Shown one piece after another: positions 1-7,363 of a DNA stretch of 20,138 nt. Origin of the DNA: Zancudomyces culisetae (lineage: Eukaryota; Kickxellomycota; Harpellomycetes; Harpellales; Legeriomycetaceae); assembly GCA_001969505.1 (NCBI GenBank), contig LSSK01000634.1:1-20138 (forward strand). The letters are read 5' to 3'. How positions within the stretch are numbered: position 1 is the first letter of the stretch; each line of letters starts with the position of its first letter. The position numbers were made by a program, and so were the translations under genes. The notes below the pieces were generated by a model that saw nothing but the letters and a program-made list of their open reading frames with translations, did not search any database and was not told the DNA's origin.

Positions 1-466
1 CGCTACCAGGTGTATATACTCTCCGTGACTGTGCAATCTGTGGATCTGTAACTTCATTCTTAATATTTATCGAACAAAAATCCCTCTTTTTTCCTCCCCA
101 TCTTTTTCTGTATTTGGTATGCACTATTTCGGCCACGCCTAACAGTATTCCTTCAATACATTTAATTTCAATGATGTTTGTATTGTAAAGCCTCTGACTT
201 TTGGCTTGATCCAAAAACAACAACTTTCTTAATGTTTCATATTTGACATTACTACTTTTCACTTCTCGACAATACCATTGTTTTGTATCTCCTGGTGAAA
301 GTGATTTCTTTCTTACTGAAATAGCATTTTCTCGCTTTACTACTGGCCATTTTGAAGAAAAAAACATCAGATCATTGCACTTGCTTTCCCATTCCTTGAT
401 AAAACTTTCAAATTCTACACTATTTGTGCTAGGAATATCTTTGTAGCTTAATGGCTTTATAGTCAT
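1..466 (-). CDS. START-like / DUF3074-like protein, N-terminal part, cut by the window edge
   Basis: Reading the minus strand from the ATG at 466-464, the frame stays open for 155 codons to base 1, so the gene continues outside the window. The product starts MTIKPLSYKDIPST. From about residue 65 it carries a W-Y-C-R segment, then L-x-x-L followed by a region ending K-K-R-D-F near residue 130. This order (W-x-x-R, a helix, then an R-D-F/R-V-F strand) resembles fungal DUF3074 proteins, a START/Bet v1-like lipid-binding fold. The assignment rests on pattern memory only and the C-terminal half is missing, so it is tentative. I see no need for an intron. The long T-rich ORF on the opposite strand (243-446) is a shadow. 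A minisatellite begins about 100 bases upstream of the start codon, so it may lie in the promoter or 5' UTR. No function in this organism can be claimed beyond possible lipid binding. Confidence 0.55.
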   Translation of the reverse strand, partial: MTIKPLSYKDIPSTNSVEFESFIKEWESKCNDLMFFSSKWPVVKRENAISVRKKSLSPGDTKQWYCREVKSSNVKYETLRKLLFLDQAKSQRLYNTNIIEIKCIEGILLGVAEIVHTKYRKRWGGKKRDFCSINIKNEVTDPQIAQSRRVYTPGS

Positions 467-566
467 TTTTTAGTGTTGAGGGTAGATAGGCTGTGAAGGC
501 TAGTATCAGTGTTTTCTGAGTATGATTATGATTGCTGTTGTCAATCTGTTATTGCTGTTGATGGTG

Positions 567-760
567 TTATTCTGTTATTGCTGTTGCTATTGTTATTCTG
601 CTATTGCTGTTGCTATTGTTATTCTGCTATTGCTGTTGCTATTGTTATTCTGCTATTGCTGTTGATGTTGTTATTCTGCTATTGCTGTTGCTATTGCTAT
701 TGCTATTGCTATTGTTATTCTGCTATTGCTGTTGCTATTGTTATTCTGCTATTACTGTTA
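567..760. repeat. 26-bp minisatellite, about 6.5 copies
   Basis: Near-perfect units of 26 bases start at 567, 593, 619, 645, 671, 715 and 741 (the last partial). Each starts TTATTCTGCTATTGCTGTTG and ends CTATTG. The fifth copy (671-714) is enlarged by three extra CTATTG hexamers. The first copy has TCTGTT for TCTGCT and the fourth has GATGTTG. Looser related triplet-like sequence extends left to about 530. The unit is not a multiple of three, so the leucine-rich ORFs that cross it change frame at each copy and are unlikely to be coding. Confidence 0.9.
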
Positions 761-1235
761 TATATTACCATTACATTATCTTCTCGTTAACATTGGTACA
801 CCTTACACCCTTTCTGTACATGATATGTGCTATCTAATAGTTAATATCTAGTATCTAACATATATCGGCTGCTATACTTTGGTTTTCATATATACACACA
901 CAGTTACACAATCTTTCTTTGTTATACACTATGTAATTATAGGTTTCGATATATCGCACTACTACTAACTATTTTTTTGTATGTTGAGTTTAAAATTTGC
1001 ATGAAGATATCGATATGTTTTTATTACTGTAGTGATATTACTATATTTACTTGTTTTAAAGGTGAAATATATTTATTCTTGCACATGTTTTAGTTTTTCC
1101 ACTCTTCTATTTTTTTAAAATAAAAATAGAGGTTTTTATTATTATCTCATCAATAAGATCCATTAAATACCAAGCCTATTACATGAACATATGGAGTTGT
1201 TTCTGCTTTTACTAACTCATATCAACCTCCACCAT

Positions 1236-1268
1236 TTTTTGTGTCCTTTTTGTGTCCTTTTTGTGTTA
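1236..1268. repeat. Short 11-bp tandem repeat, three copies
   Basis: The unit TTTTTGTGTCC occurs twice in tandem, followed by a third diverged copy ending GTGTTAAC. It lies in AT-rich intergenic DNA with no gene assigned. Confidence 0.6.
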
Positions 1269-1710
1269 ACTTTTTTACTTTTGTTCTACACCATTTTCCT
1301 CATTTTATGCTGTAATGTTTTTTATAACTGTATGATAAAATATTAACCTATTATTGACGTTAAACAAACTGTTGAAGCAAGACGCAAAACTACTAACATG
1401 AAGAGCTGTATATAACAGAAACTGTGTGAAAAGAAAACCATATAGTTGTTGATTGTAAATTAATCCAACACTCAAATGTCATTCGAGTTTATTTCACCAC
1501 TCAATTGGGAGAACTGGTTTTGAATATTTTTTTTAGGTTTTACATTTTTTGTTTCTGAATTGCCCTTTTATCATTATTTTTGTAAGTGGAGTGGAATGTT
1601 TGAATATTAGAGAAGAATAGATATGAGCCTGGTTAAGATATATAAAAGTTGGTATGAATGAGTAGTTAAGTGACTCGTTGATTATACAAACAAGGGTTGA
1701 GCGAGATAGT

Positions 1711-1830
1711 ATAGGAGAGTATAGGAGAGTGTAGGAGAGTGTAGGAGAGTGTAGGAAAGTGCAAGAGAGTGTAAAAAAGTATAGGAAAATATAGGAAAAT
1801 GTAAAAAAGTGTAGAAAAGTGTAGAAAAGT
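1711..1830. repeat. 10-bp purine-rich tandem repeat, 12 units
   Basis: Twelve consecutive units of exactly 10 bases follow the pattern RTAGGARARTN-like, for example ATAGGAGAGT (1711-1720), GTAGGAGAGT, GTAGGAAAGT, ATAGGAAAAT and GTAGAAAAGT. There are no indels over 120 bases. Left copies are G-richer and right copies A-richer, so the array decays in one direction. The plus strand is almost pyrimidine-free apart from one T per half-unit. It is too regular to be simple A-rich DNA. Confidence 0.85.
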
Positions 1831-3420
1831 TATTAAGTCAGTTGTCAGGATGTTATCTTCAATACCACCAAATCAATTTAATGTAAGCTGAACTGGGGAG
1901 AACTAGTTTGTATTGGTTATACTTGTGTTCATGTTTGTGTTAGTATCTGGCTGAACTAGGTCAGTCGAAAAAAAAAGAATATACATAACTATTAGACACA
2001 AGAAAAATGCAAAGAGGAGTTAGTGAGAGTGGGGTGAAGGGGTGAGAAGGTGAAGATGAAGATATAGCAAGGTATACATTTGTATCAGTTTGTCAAGGTA
2101 TATGGCCATATATATCAGAATATGATATACCCATCATTATTGTATTTTGTTTTATTTTTGTTGTATTTTTTATTTTTGTTCTATTTTATGGCATTGGTGA
2201 TTTTTGTTAAACTTTAACCCATTCTTTTTTCGTTACTATTACCCTTTATGACCATTAGCTCAAACTTTCTGTAAGTATGACGCTCTTAGGGAAACGAAGA
2301 GGAATTAGTTGAATAGAGATATTGTGTAGATTACCTTTTAGTAGTTTTATATGGATTTTAGTTAATGAGTTTATCAAACAATATTGTCAGATACTAACTC
2401 CAACGTTTTTTCGTGTCACAATTTCGAATGAATGTTTTGAATACTAGGTATACTTCAGTTATCTGAAATTATATGCATTCTAGCCTAATATTTATGATTA
2501 ACGTAGTAGCTAAGTAGTTTACAGATTCGTTGATAACTGTAAATTTCCCAAGGATTAATACCTCCAAAAGCTCCAGACTTAGGTTGCTCACTTTTACTTA
2601 CTTGACGCTTTGACTTATGCTTACGGCTATTAGCACAGGCGGATTATAGTCACAACAGTATCAAGTATATATAATACTCAAAAATCATGTGATCCATACA
2701 TACTGTACTTGCAAGTAATATCCTTAACCTGCAAATTTTACCTTGATAGACCATTGAGATGTTCAGCTCTATACACTAGCATTTTCTAGCACTCTTTATA
2801 TCACTTTGTTTAAATGAGTTTAGCCTTTTTCGAGCTTTATAGCATCTAAATATCTGCCATTCGCAATATTAGTGTATTTTTTTCTCTTTTCTCGCCATTA
2901 CCAAATTAAATTTGTTAATAAAAACATCATATGTTCGTACATAGTTGTAAATGTACCCATGCAATAATTGGAGTAAAAACATTTAAAAGGAAATTTTTTT
3001 AATAGTAGCGTTGCTTAGCATAAAATTATTTTTTGCAATTACAGAAAAATTTGTTGTTAATTCTTAATTAGGTTATTTAAACTCTTTTAAACCTGTGCTT
3101 AGAGAAAATACTAGGAAAAAACAATCTTGCTATAGATGCAACCTAAAATAATGCTGAATACTATGGTATGAAAAATTAAGATACCGGTAATAAGGTACAG
3201 TCGATATCCGAGATAGAAGGTTTTCTGAGGGGGTTCGAATAGTAGTTATTGATAATAATGTCTTATACCCGAAATTAAGGTACAGGATGTTTGTGCTTTT
3301 ATCAGTGCAGCATTTTATTTATGAAAATATATCTACTTCCTATATATACAGGTGAGTAAAGAACTTCTGTTGTTTAATTTTTGTAGGAGCAAAATCAAGA
3401 GTGCAAATAGTAAAACATAA

Positions 3421-3711
3421 ATGAAAATTTTGGAAAGATTTTGGAAAAAAGACGAAAGGAATGATAAAAACAAGAAAAAGAAAAAGAGGGAATGAATGCA
3501 AAATAAAAAGATAATGAGTAGACAACAAGGAATAGAGGATGTAGACATATATAAAAGAGATTACAGCATTGGAATTTCGGGAGAAACCAGTAGAGGAACC
3601 GCTGGATCTATGAAAAACAAGAAGCTGTTTGATTACGAACTTGGAAAAGTAAGATTGGTCTCTGATATTCTCAAAAACAGTAAGAAAAATAGATTTGGAA
3701 CATCTATTTGA
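3421..3711 (+). other. Two short ORFs in frame with, and upstream of, the SMG9-like ORF
   Basis: Reading from ATG 3421, a 24-codon lysine-rich ORF ends in TGA at 3493-3495. It is followed at once by ATG 3496 and a 71-codon ORF (starting MQNKKIMSRQQG) that ends in TGA at 3709-3711. Both share the reading frame of the SMG9-like ORF that continues to 5301. The sequence is purine-rich and the peptides are charged and low-complexity, like the N-terminal region of the main ORF. They may be 5' coding exon sequence with the stops removed by introns (a GTAAGA at 3649 is a possible donor), or upstream ORFs in the leader, or they may result from sequence error. I could not find a splice pair that joins them convincingly. 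Confidence 0.4.
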
Positions 3712-5301
3712 GAAAGTGATGTTAATAAAAGTGGAGTGAGGGCTGGGAAAGCAAATCAAAACAGTAAAAAACTAGAGAATGTTGTAGAAAATCCAAAAAA
3801 AAAACCTGAAACACGTAAAGCTGTCTTGAAGAGGGAGGAAAGTAAGATCAGCGAAATAAAAAAAAGTAAACGTGTAGATGGTGGGTTGAATCTAGGTATA
3901 TGTGATAATGGAACTATGCAAGAGAAAGAAGGGCCGAAAGTACGTGGTGGAGCGATGGGCACAGGGTATGAATTAGAAAGTAAGATGGTAGCATGTGAAA
4001 AAGGAGAAAGTCGGGGGCTATTGAGCAAGGCAAATCATTCAAAAGCCCGTGAAAGTGTATGTGCAAGACAGGCAGGAAAGAATGAATTCAGAGGCGATGT
4101 CAATCGAGGACGCTATCTGAAAAGTGCAAACGCAGAGGAAGGGGAGAGCGTTCAAAAGGGAGCGCACGGGTATGGATGGGTGGGGAGAGGGGATAAAGGG
4201 ATCTTTCCGGGGTTCATAACGGTGAGTGTACCGACAAGAGGTAGGGAGGGGGTATTGAAAAAGCTGGAGGAGATAATAGCGAGTAGCAACAAAGAGGCTG
4301 GGAAAACAGGACCAGTGATAGGGGGTTTAGGGCGAAGAAAAGTTGGGAAAACAACAATACTGTCAGCTCTTAGAAATAGGGGCACGTGTAATCCAAGCTA
4401 TACAAAACAAGATAAAAAAGAGGGGGTAGGGGCGTTTGTTACACCTGGATTTGGGGTTCTGCTAGATTTTCCGGCGATTTGTGTAGAAAATGAATTTGTA
4501 GGAGAAAGCAGTGGAGGAGTACACCAGAGAGAAGTAGGTTTTGGGCAGAAAAGGCAGGGGATGCTAGTTGAAACTAATGAGCAGAGAGCCCGTGATCTGC
4601 ATCTTGTAGTGGCGGCGATTCACGTTTGCGACATAGTATTGCTGGTACTAAACATTGAAGAAACTGAGGTGGATAGAGGTATGCTTACTATACTTAAAGA
4701 AGCCAGGGAAACGGCTCTGAATCTACAAAAGGATAAAGCGAAGGGTAGCTTTGGAACTAGCACAAAAGGCAGAGGTGAGACGTCATTTGGGGGTAATGCG
4801 TTAAAAAAGGGTGTGGCTGATTTTATAGTTTTGTATAACAGAACGGATAAAAACCAGGACACACTCGCTAATCCAACCAATGCCGAGGAGGTTGGAAGCT
4901 GGGTCGATTGCTATCCTGACCAAAAAGTGCAGCGTCCGAGGATGGTGGCAGAACTACGAAACCTGGGGTTTAATGTTATCAACTATATTCATATACCCCG
5001 ACCTTCCGATCTGGTGTCACCACAACTGTCAGTCGCCTCCAGTTTGGCGGAGTTTTGGGCAGATATACCACTAGATTCCACAAAAGACACCACATCATCC
5101 ATTCAGTCGACAAATGCGGGATATAACAACAGTGATGACAACGATAGCCATCGTTACAACACATCTGTGGCCAAGCCGTGGTGTTACTTTACCTCTAGAT
5201 ATCGCCAAAGAACGCTTTCAAAGCCCCCACATGTGAATAGCGGCTATCTTTTCAATGATACTATCGACTACTTGGCTCGGATAACCTACTTTGCCACCTA
5301 G
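3712..5301 (+). CDS. smg9: SMG9-like nonsense-mediated decay factor (P-loop pseudo-GTPase), 5' end unresolved
   Basis: The open frame runs from the codon after TGA 3709-3711 to TAG at 5299-5301. The first ATG in it is at 3916, giving 461 residues; any longer product needs an upstream exon. In animals SMG9 partners SMG8 and binds the SMG1 kinase that phosphorylates UPF1. The match is by ordered blocks: a charged low-complexity N-terminus; a canonical Walker A G-R-R-K-V-G-K-T encoded at 4330-4353; T-P-G-F-G-V-L-L-D-F-P where SMG9 has a switch-like strand; E-Q-R-A-R-D-L-H-L-V-V-A-A-I-H-V-C-D-I-V-L-L-V-L matching the family helix and strand before its VVQDW segment; D-F-I-V-L-Y-N-R; N-V-I-N-Y-I-H-I-P; and a C-terminal D-Y-L-A-R-I like the Y-A-A-R-I-W of animal SMG9. 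Length fits the family (about 520). SMG9 is absent from Saccharomyces and Schizosaccharomyces. An unrelated P-loop protein is the alternative, but the C-terminal blocks argue for SMG9. Confidence 0.75.
   Translation, partial: ESDVNKSGVRAGKANQNSKKLENVVENPKKKPETRKAVLKREESKISEIKKSKRVDGGLNLGICDNGTMQEKEGPKVRGGAMGTGYELESKMVACEKGESRGLLSKANHSKARESVCARQAGKNEFRGDVNRGRYLKSANAEEGESVQKGAHGYGWVGRGDKGIFPGFITVSVPTRGREGVLKKLEEIIASSNKEAGKTGPVIGGLGRRKVGKTTILSALRNRGTCNPSYTKQDKKEGVGAFVTPGFGVLLDFPAICVENEFVGESSGGVHQREVGFGQKRQGMLVETNEQRARDLHLVVAAIHVCDIVLLVLNIEETEVDRGMLTILKEARETALNLQKDKAKGSFGTSTKGRGETSFGGNALKKGVADFIVLYNRTDKNQDTLANPTNAEEVGSWVDCYPDQKVQRPRMVAELRNLGFNVINYIHIPRPSDLVSPQLSVASSLAEFWADIPLDSTKDTTSSIQSTNAGYNNSDDNDSHRYNTSVAKPWCYFTSRYRQRTLSKPPHVNSGYLFNDTIDYLARITYFAT
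4168..4200 (+). other. G-quadruplex-type motif inside the SMG9-like gene
   Basis: Five runs of G occur on the plus (coding) strand: 4168-4170, 4178-4180, 4182-4185, 4189-4192 and 4198-4200. Loops are 7, 1, 3 and 5 bases, which meets the usual G3+N1-7 criterion. It encodes a glycine-rich stretch (G-Y-G-W-V-G-R-G-D-K-G). Such a motif is unusual in AT-rich DNA and would be present in the transcript. Confidence 0.6.
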
Positions 5302-5618
5302 CTTTTGTATTAATCATAGCTGACTTTTTTTTAAACTTTGAAATATGCTTGTTATAGCGATTTTTTTAGCTTCTTTTTGTGGAACTGAAATTATACTTAA
5401 AACTTTGGACATGTCTATTGAATATCACAACTACAAGCCAAATGAAGTTTAACACTGAAAGACAGCAACTAGACGCATAATAGAATATGGGAGATGCTTG
5501 ACGAGGTCAATGGGTAATGGTAAAACAAAAAAAAAAACACATTGTTGCAAGAGTAACAATTTTGAACAAAAACAAGGTCAATCTTTTATTAACAGAGAAA
5601 AAACCAAAGTTATTAAAT
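5302..5618. other. Convergent intergenic region, SMG9-like / RPS13
   Basis: These 317 bases separate the tails of the plus-strand SMG9-like gene and the minus-strand RPS13. The region is AT-rich and should contain both 3' UTRs. I see no gene in it. Confidence 0.6.
5585..5590 (-). terminator. Possible RPS13 polyadenylation signal
   Basis: The minus strand reads AATAAA about 30 bases after the RPS13 stop codon. This is a standard spacing for a eukaryotic poly(A) signal, though fungal signals are loose. Confidence 0.4.
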
Positions 5619-6433
5619 TTAAGATACAAGGGTGGATGCAGTTGATGACTCGCTATAATAAAAAACAATTCACAGATGGTTAAATTATATATGCATAAAA
5701 AAAGTATAAAAAAAGACAATTATTGAGCAATATATTGAAATATAAAACCCAAGATAATGTCCGTTATCCATTTCATGTATATTACGCAAATACACACATA
5801 TGGCTTATTTTTTCTTTCTTTTTTTAACTCCTTCATCACAAATGAAGTAAAGCATGGCGATATTGCAAACCACAACTCAACACTTTTGTAACAAGTAAAT
5901 AAAAGAATATGGCCAAATGCAGGCCGCAACGTTATAAACGTAATAAAAATACATATAGGAAATGTATCACAAGACAATAAAGCAACTAAGATATAGAATA
6001 GTGACACTTACTATCTCCAGGTTGGTGGCAATTGACCTGAGGTTCTGTAGTATCTGGCAAGTCTGTGGACACGGGATTCAATCAAAATCAATCTGTATTT
6101 GGCATCGTGGTCCTTCTTGTTTCTTTCCAAGTGCTTGCGGACTGAGACTGCCTTCTTGATCAAGAAGTACAAATCTTCTGGAATCTCTGGAGCCAATCCA
6201 CTTGATCTCAAGATTCTTACAATCTTGTTTCCGGTAACAAAACGAACAACTGGGATTCCGTGGCTGTCTCTCAAAACAACACCGATTTGAGATGGGGTTA
6301 CACCCTTCTTGGCCAACTTGCAGATGGTTTGGCAGACTTCATCTGGTGTAGTCTTGACCCAAGCTGGTGGAGTGCGTCTGTATGGGAGAGCTGATGAGCT
6401 CATTCCCTTTCCTGGTGTGTGCATGCGTCCCAT
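5619..6433 (-). CDS. RPS13: 40S ribosomal protein S13 (uS15), two exons
   Basis: Exon 1 is 6433-6012 and exon 2 is 5652-5619, joined across a 359-base intron (6011-5653) with GTAAGT donor and TATTATAG acceptor. The spliced protein has 151 residues, exactly the usual eukaryotic length. It starts [10 protein letters not shown], carries the family signature around [10 protein letters not shown] and [10 protein letters not shown], and ends in exon 2 with [10 protein letters not shown]. The intron splits a tyrosine codon (TA|C), so the last exon codes for only 11 residues and is easily missed; without it the frame ends at a false stop right at the donor. The protein sits in the small subunit near the central domain of 18S rRNA. 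A TATA-like element and long A/T tracts lie upstream, fitting a highly expressed ribosomal gene. The intron is the longest in the window. Confidence 0.96.
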
Positions 6434-7363
6434 TTTGTCGTTAGTTTAACTTTTTTTTTTTCCTCTACTAGTATATATTAAAAGGTTGATAAAAAGAAAC
6501 ACATTAAAGCTAATGTTTGCTCACTTATATACTACTATTTTTTTTTTAGGCAAAAAATTTTCAAATTTGGGCTAAAAAAAAGTTAAAAAAATTTTTTTTT
6601 TCCGGTTTTTTGTTACAATTGCAATTTTGGTCATTAAAAAAAAAAACAAAGAAAATGTCTGGGAAAAATAGTATACGTTTTCAAATCTGAAATTGGCTTG
6701 TTATAAAAACTGACCCGAAACTGTTTTACCATATGGTTATTGGACAGAAACTTGAATTTCTGAGTCGCCCAATACTAATTAAAAGACTATAATCTTAATA
6801 GCATTTGCCAAAGCCCAAAATTAGGTACAAGTAGCGTGATACTCCAAGAACACTATTATGGCTAAACGCAACCTAAAAAGCAGTTACTAGTAGGAAATGA
6901 AATAGTTAGTGTAATCATCATTGGGTCATAGATCAAAAACATCACAACTTGCACCAAGCATTATTATTTTATTTTTTTCGAAAATCTACAACTGTACACA
7001 AGTGTGATGGAAACTATATTGCACAGGAAACTTAACAGCGCATCTGCTGGTCATACTAGCTGCTAGGCTTTTCACCAACATTTTGCTGTTATTTTTCAAC
7101 AAAATTAGAAAAAGGGGATTATGTGATAGATAATATTAGTGTTGTGTTGTGCAGGTCAATTTGATACATGTTGAAGTCAAACGCAAGCTTGTTTTCTTTC
7201 TTTAAATGTTGTATTATAAAATGCAACAAAACCCAACTAATAAATATAAACAATGATCTGGCTATATATGTAGGTATGCCACGCTATATAGACTTACTAG
7301 AATATACCACTCAACTCGAAAAATCACATACAGTAATAAATGCATTAAAAAAAATCTTTAGCA
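6434..7363. other. Intergenic region, RPS13 promoter and PIG-S 3' end
   Basis: Both flanking genes are on the minus strand. The part nearest RPS13 holds the TATA-like element and poly(dA:dT) tracts. The rest is AT-rich with no recognisable gene. A 92-codon plus-strand ORF (7168-7446) overlaps the PIG-S 3' end and looks like chance. Confidence 0.55.
6524..6532 (-). promoter_or_regulatory. TATA-like element upstream of RPS13
   Basis: The minus strand reads GTATATAAG about 90 bases before the RPS13 start codon. Long A and T homopolymer tracts (about 6540-6650) lie just upstream, as is common in fungal ribosomal protein promoters. Confidence 0.45.

Larger units (their letters stand above)
467..3420. 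other. Gene-poor AT-rich intergenic region
   Basis: Apart from the repeats listed separately, I find no convincing protein gene, tRNA, rRNA, snRNA or mobile element on either strand. The region has T-rich stretches (around 1070-1340 and 2140-2220) and a GA-rich stretch at about 2010-2075. The only ORFs over 60 codons cross the minisatellite. It presumably holds the promoters of the left-edge gene (minus strand) and of the SMG9-like gene (plus strand). An unstructured ncRNA cannot be excluded by eye. Confidence 0.6.

Noticed and set aside
509-837. Two overlapping leucine/cysteine/tyrosine-rich plus-strand ORFs (509-790 and 604-837)
   Set aside because: They are translations of the 26-bp minisatellite; the unit length is not a multiple of three, so the frame slips at every copy and the protein has no real pattern.
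3181-3245. GGTTCGAAT at 3232-3240, like a tRNA T-loop/B box
   Set aside because: No matching A box, acceptor stem or anticodon arm can be folded around it.
3352-3386. GTGAGT...TTTTTGTAG resembling an intron just before the SMG9 leader
   Set aside because: Only 35 bases long, below the size of any other intron here, and all three frames after the acceptor close quickly. It could still be part of a larger 5' UTR splice.
5830-5845. Box C-like GTGATGA in the RPS13 intron as a C/D snoRNA
   Set aside because: No CTGA box D follows on the sense strand and no terminal stem is seen.
3139-6874. Shared word GCAACCTAAAA upstream of the SMG9-like gene (about 3139) and upstream of RPS13 (about 6864), with a related word near 10453
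   Set aside because: Short and AT-rich; three loose occurrences in 20 kb are not enough to call a regulatory site.
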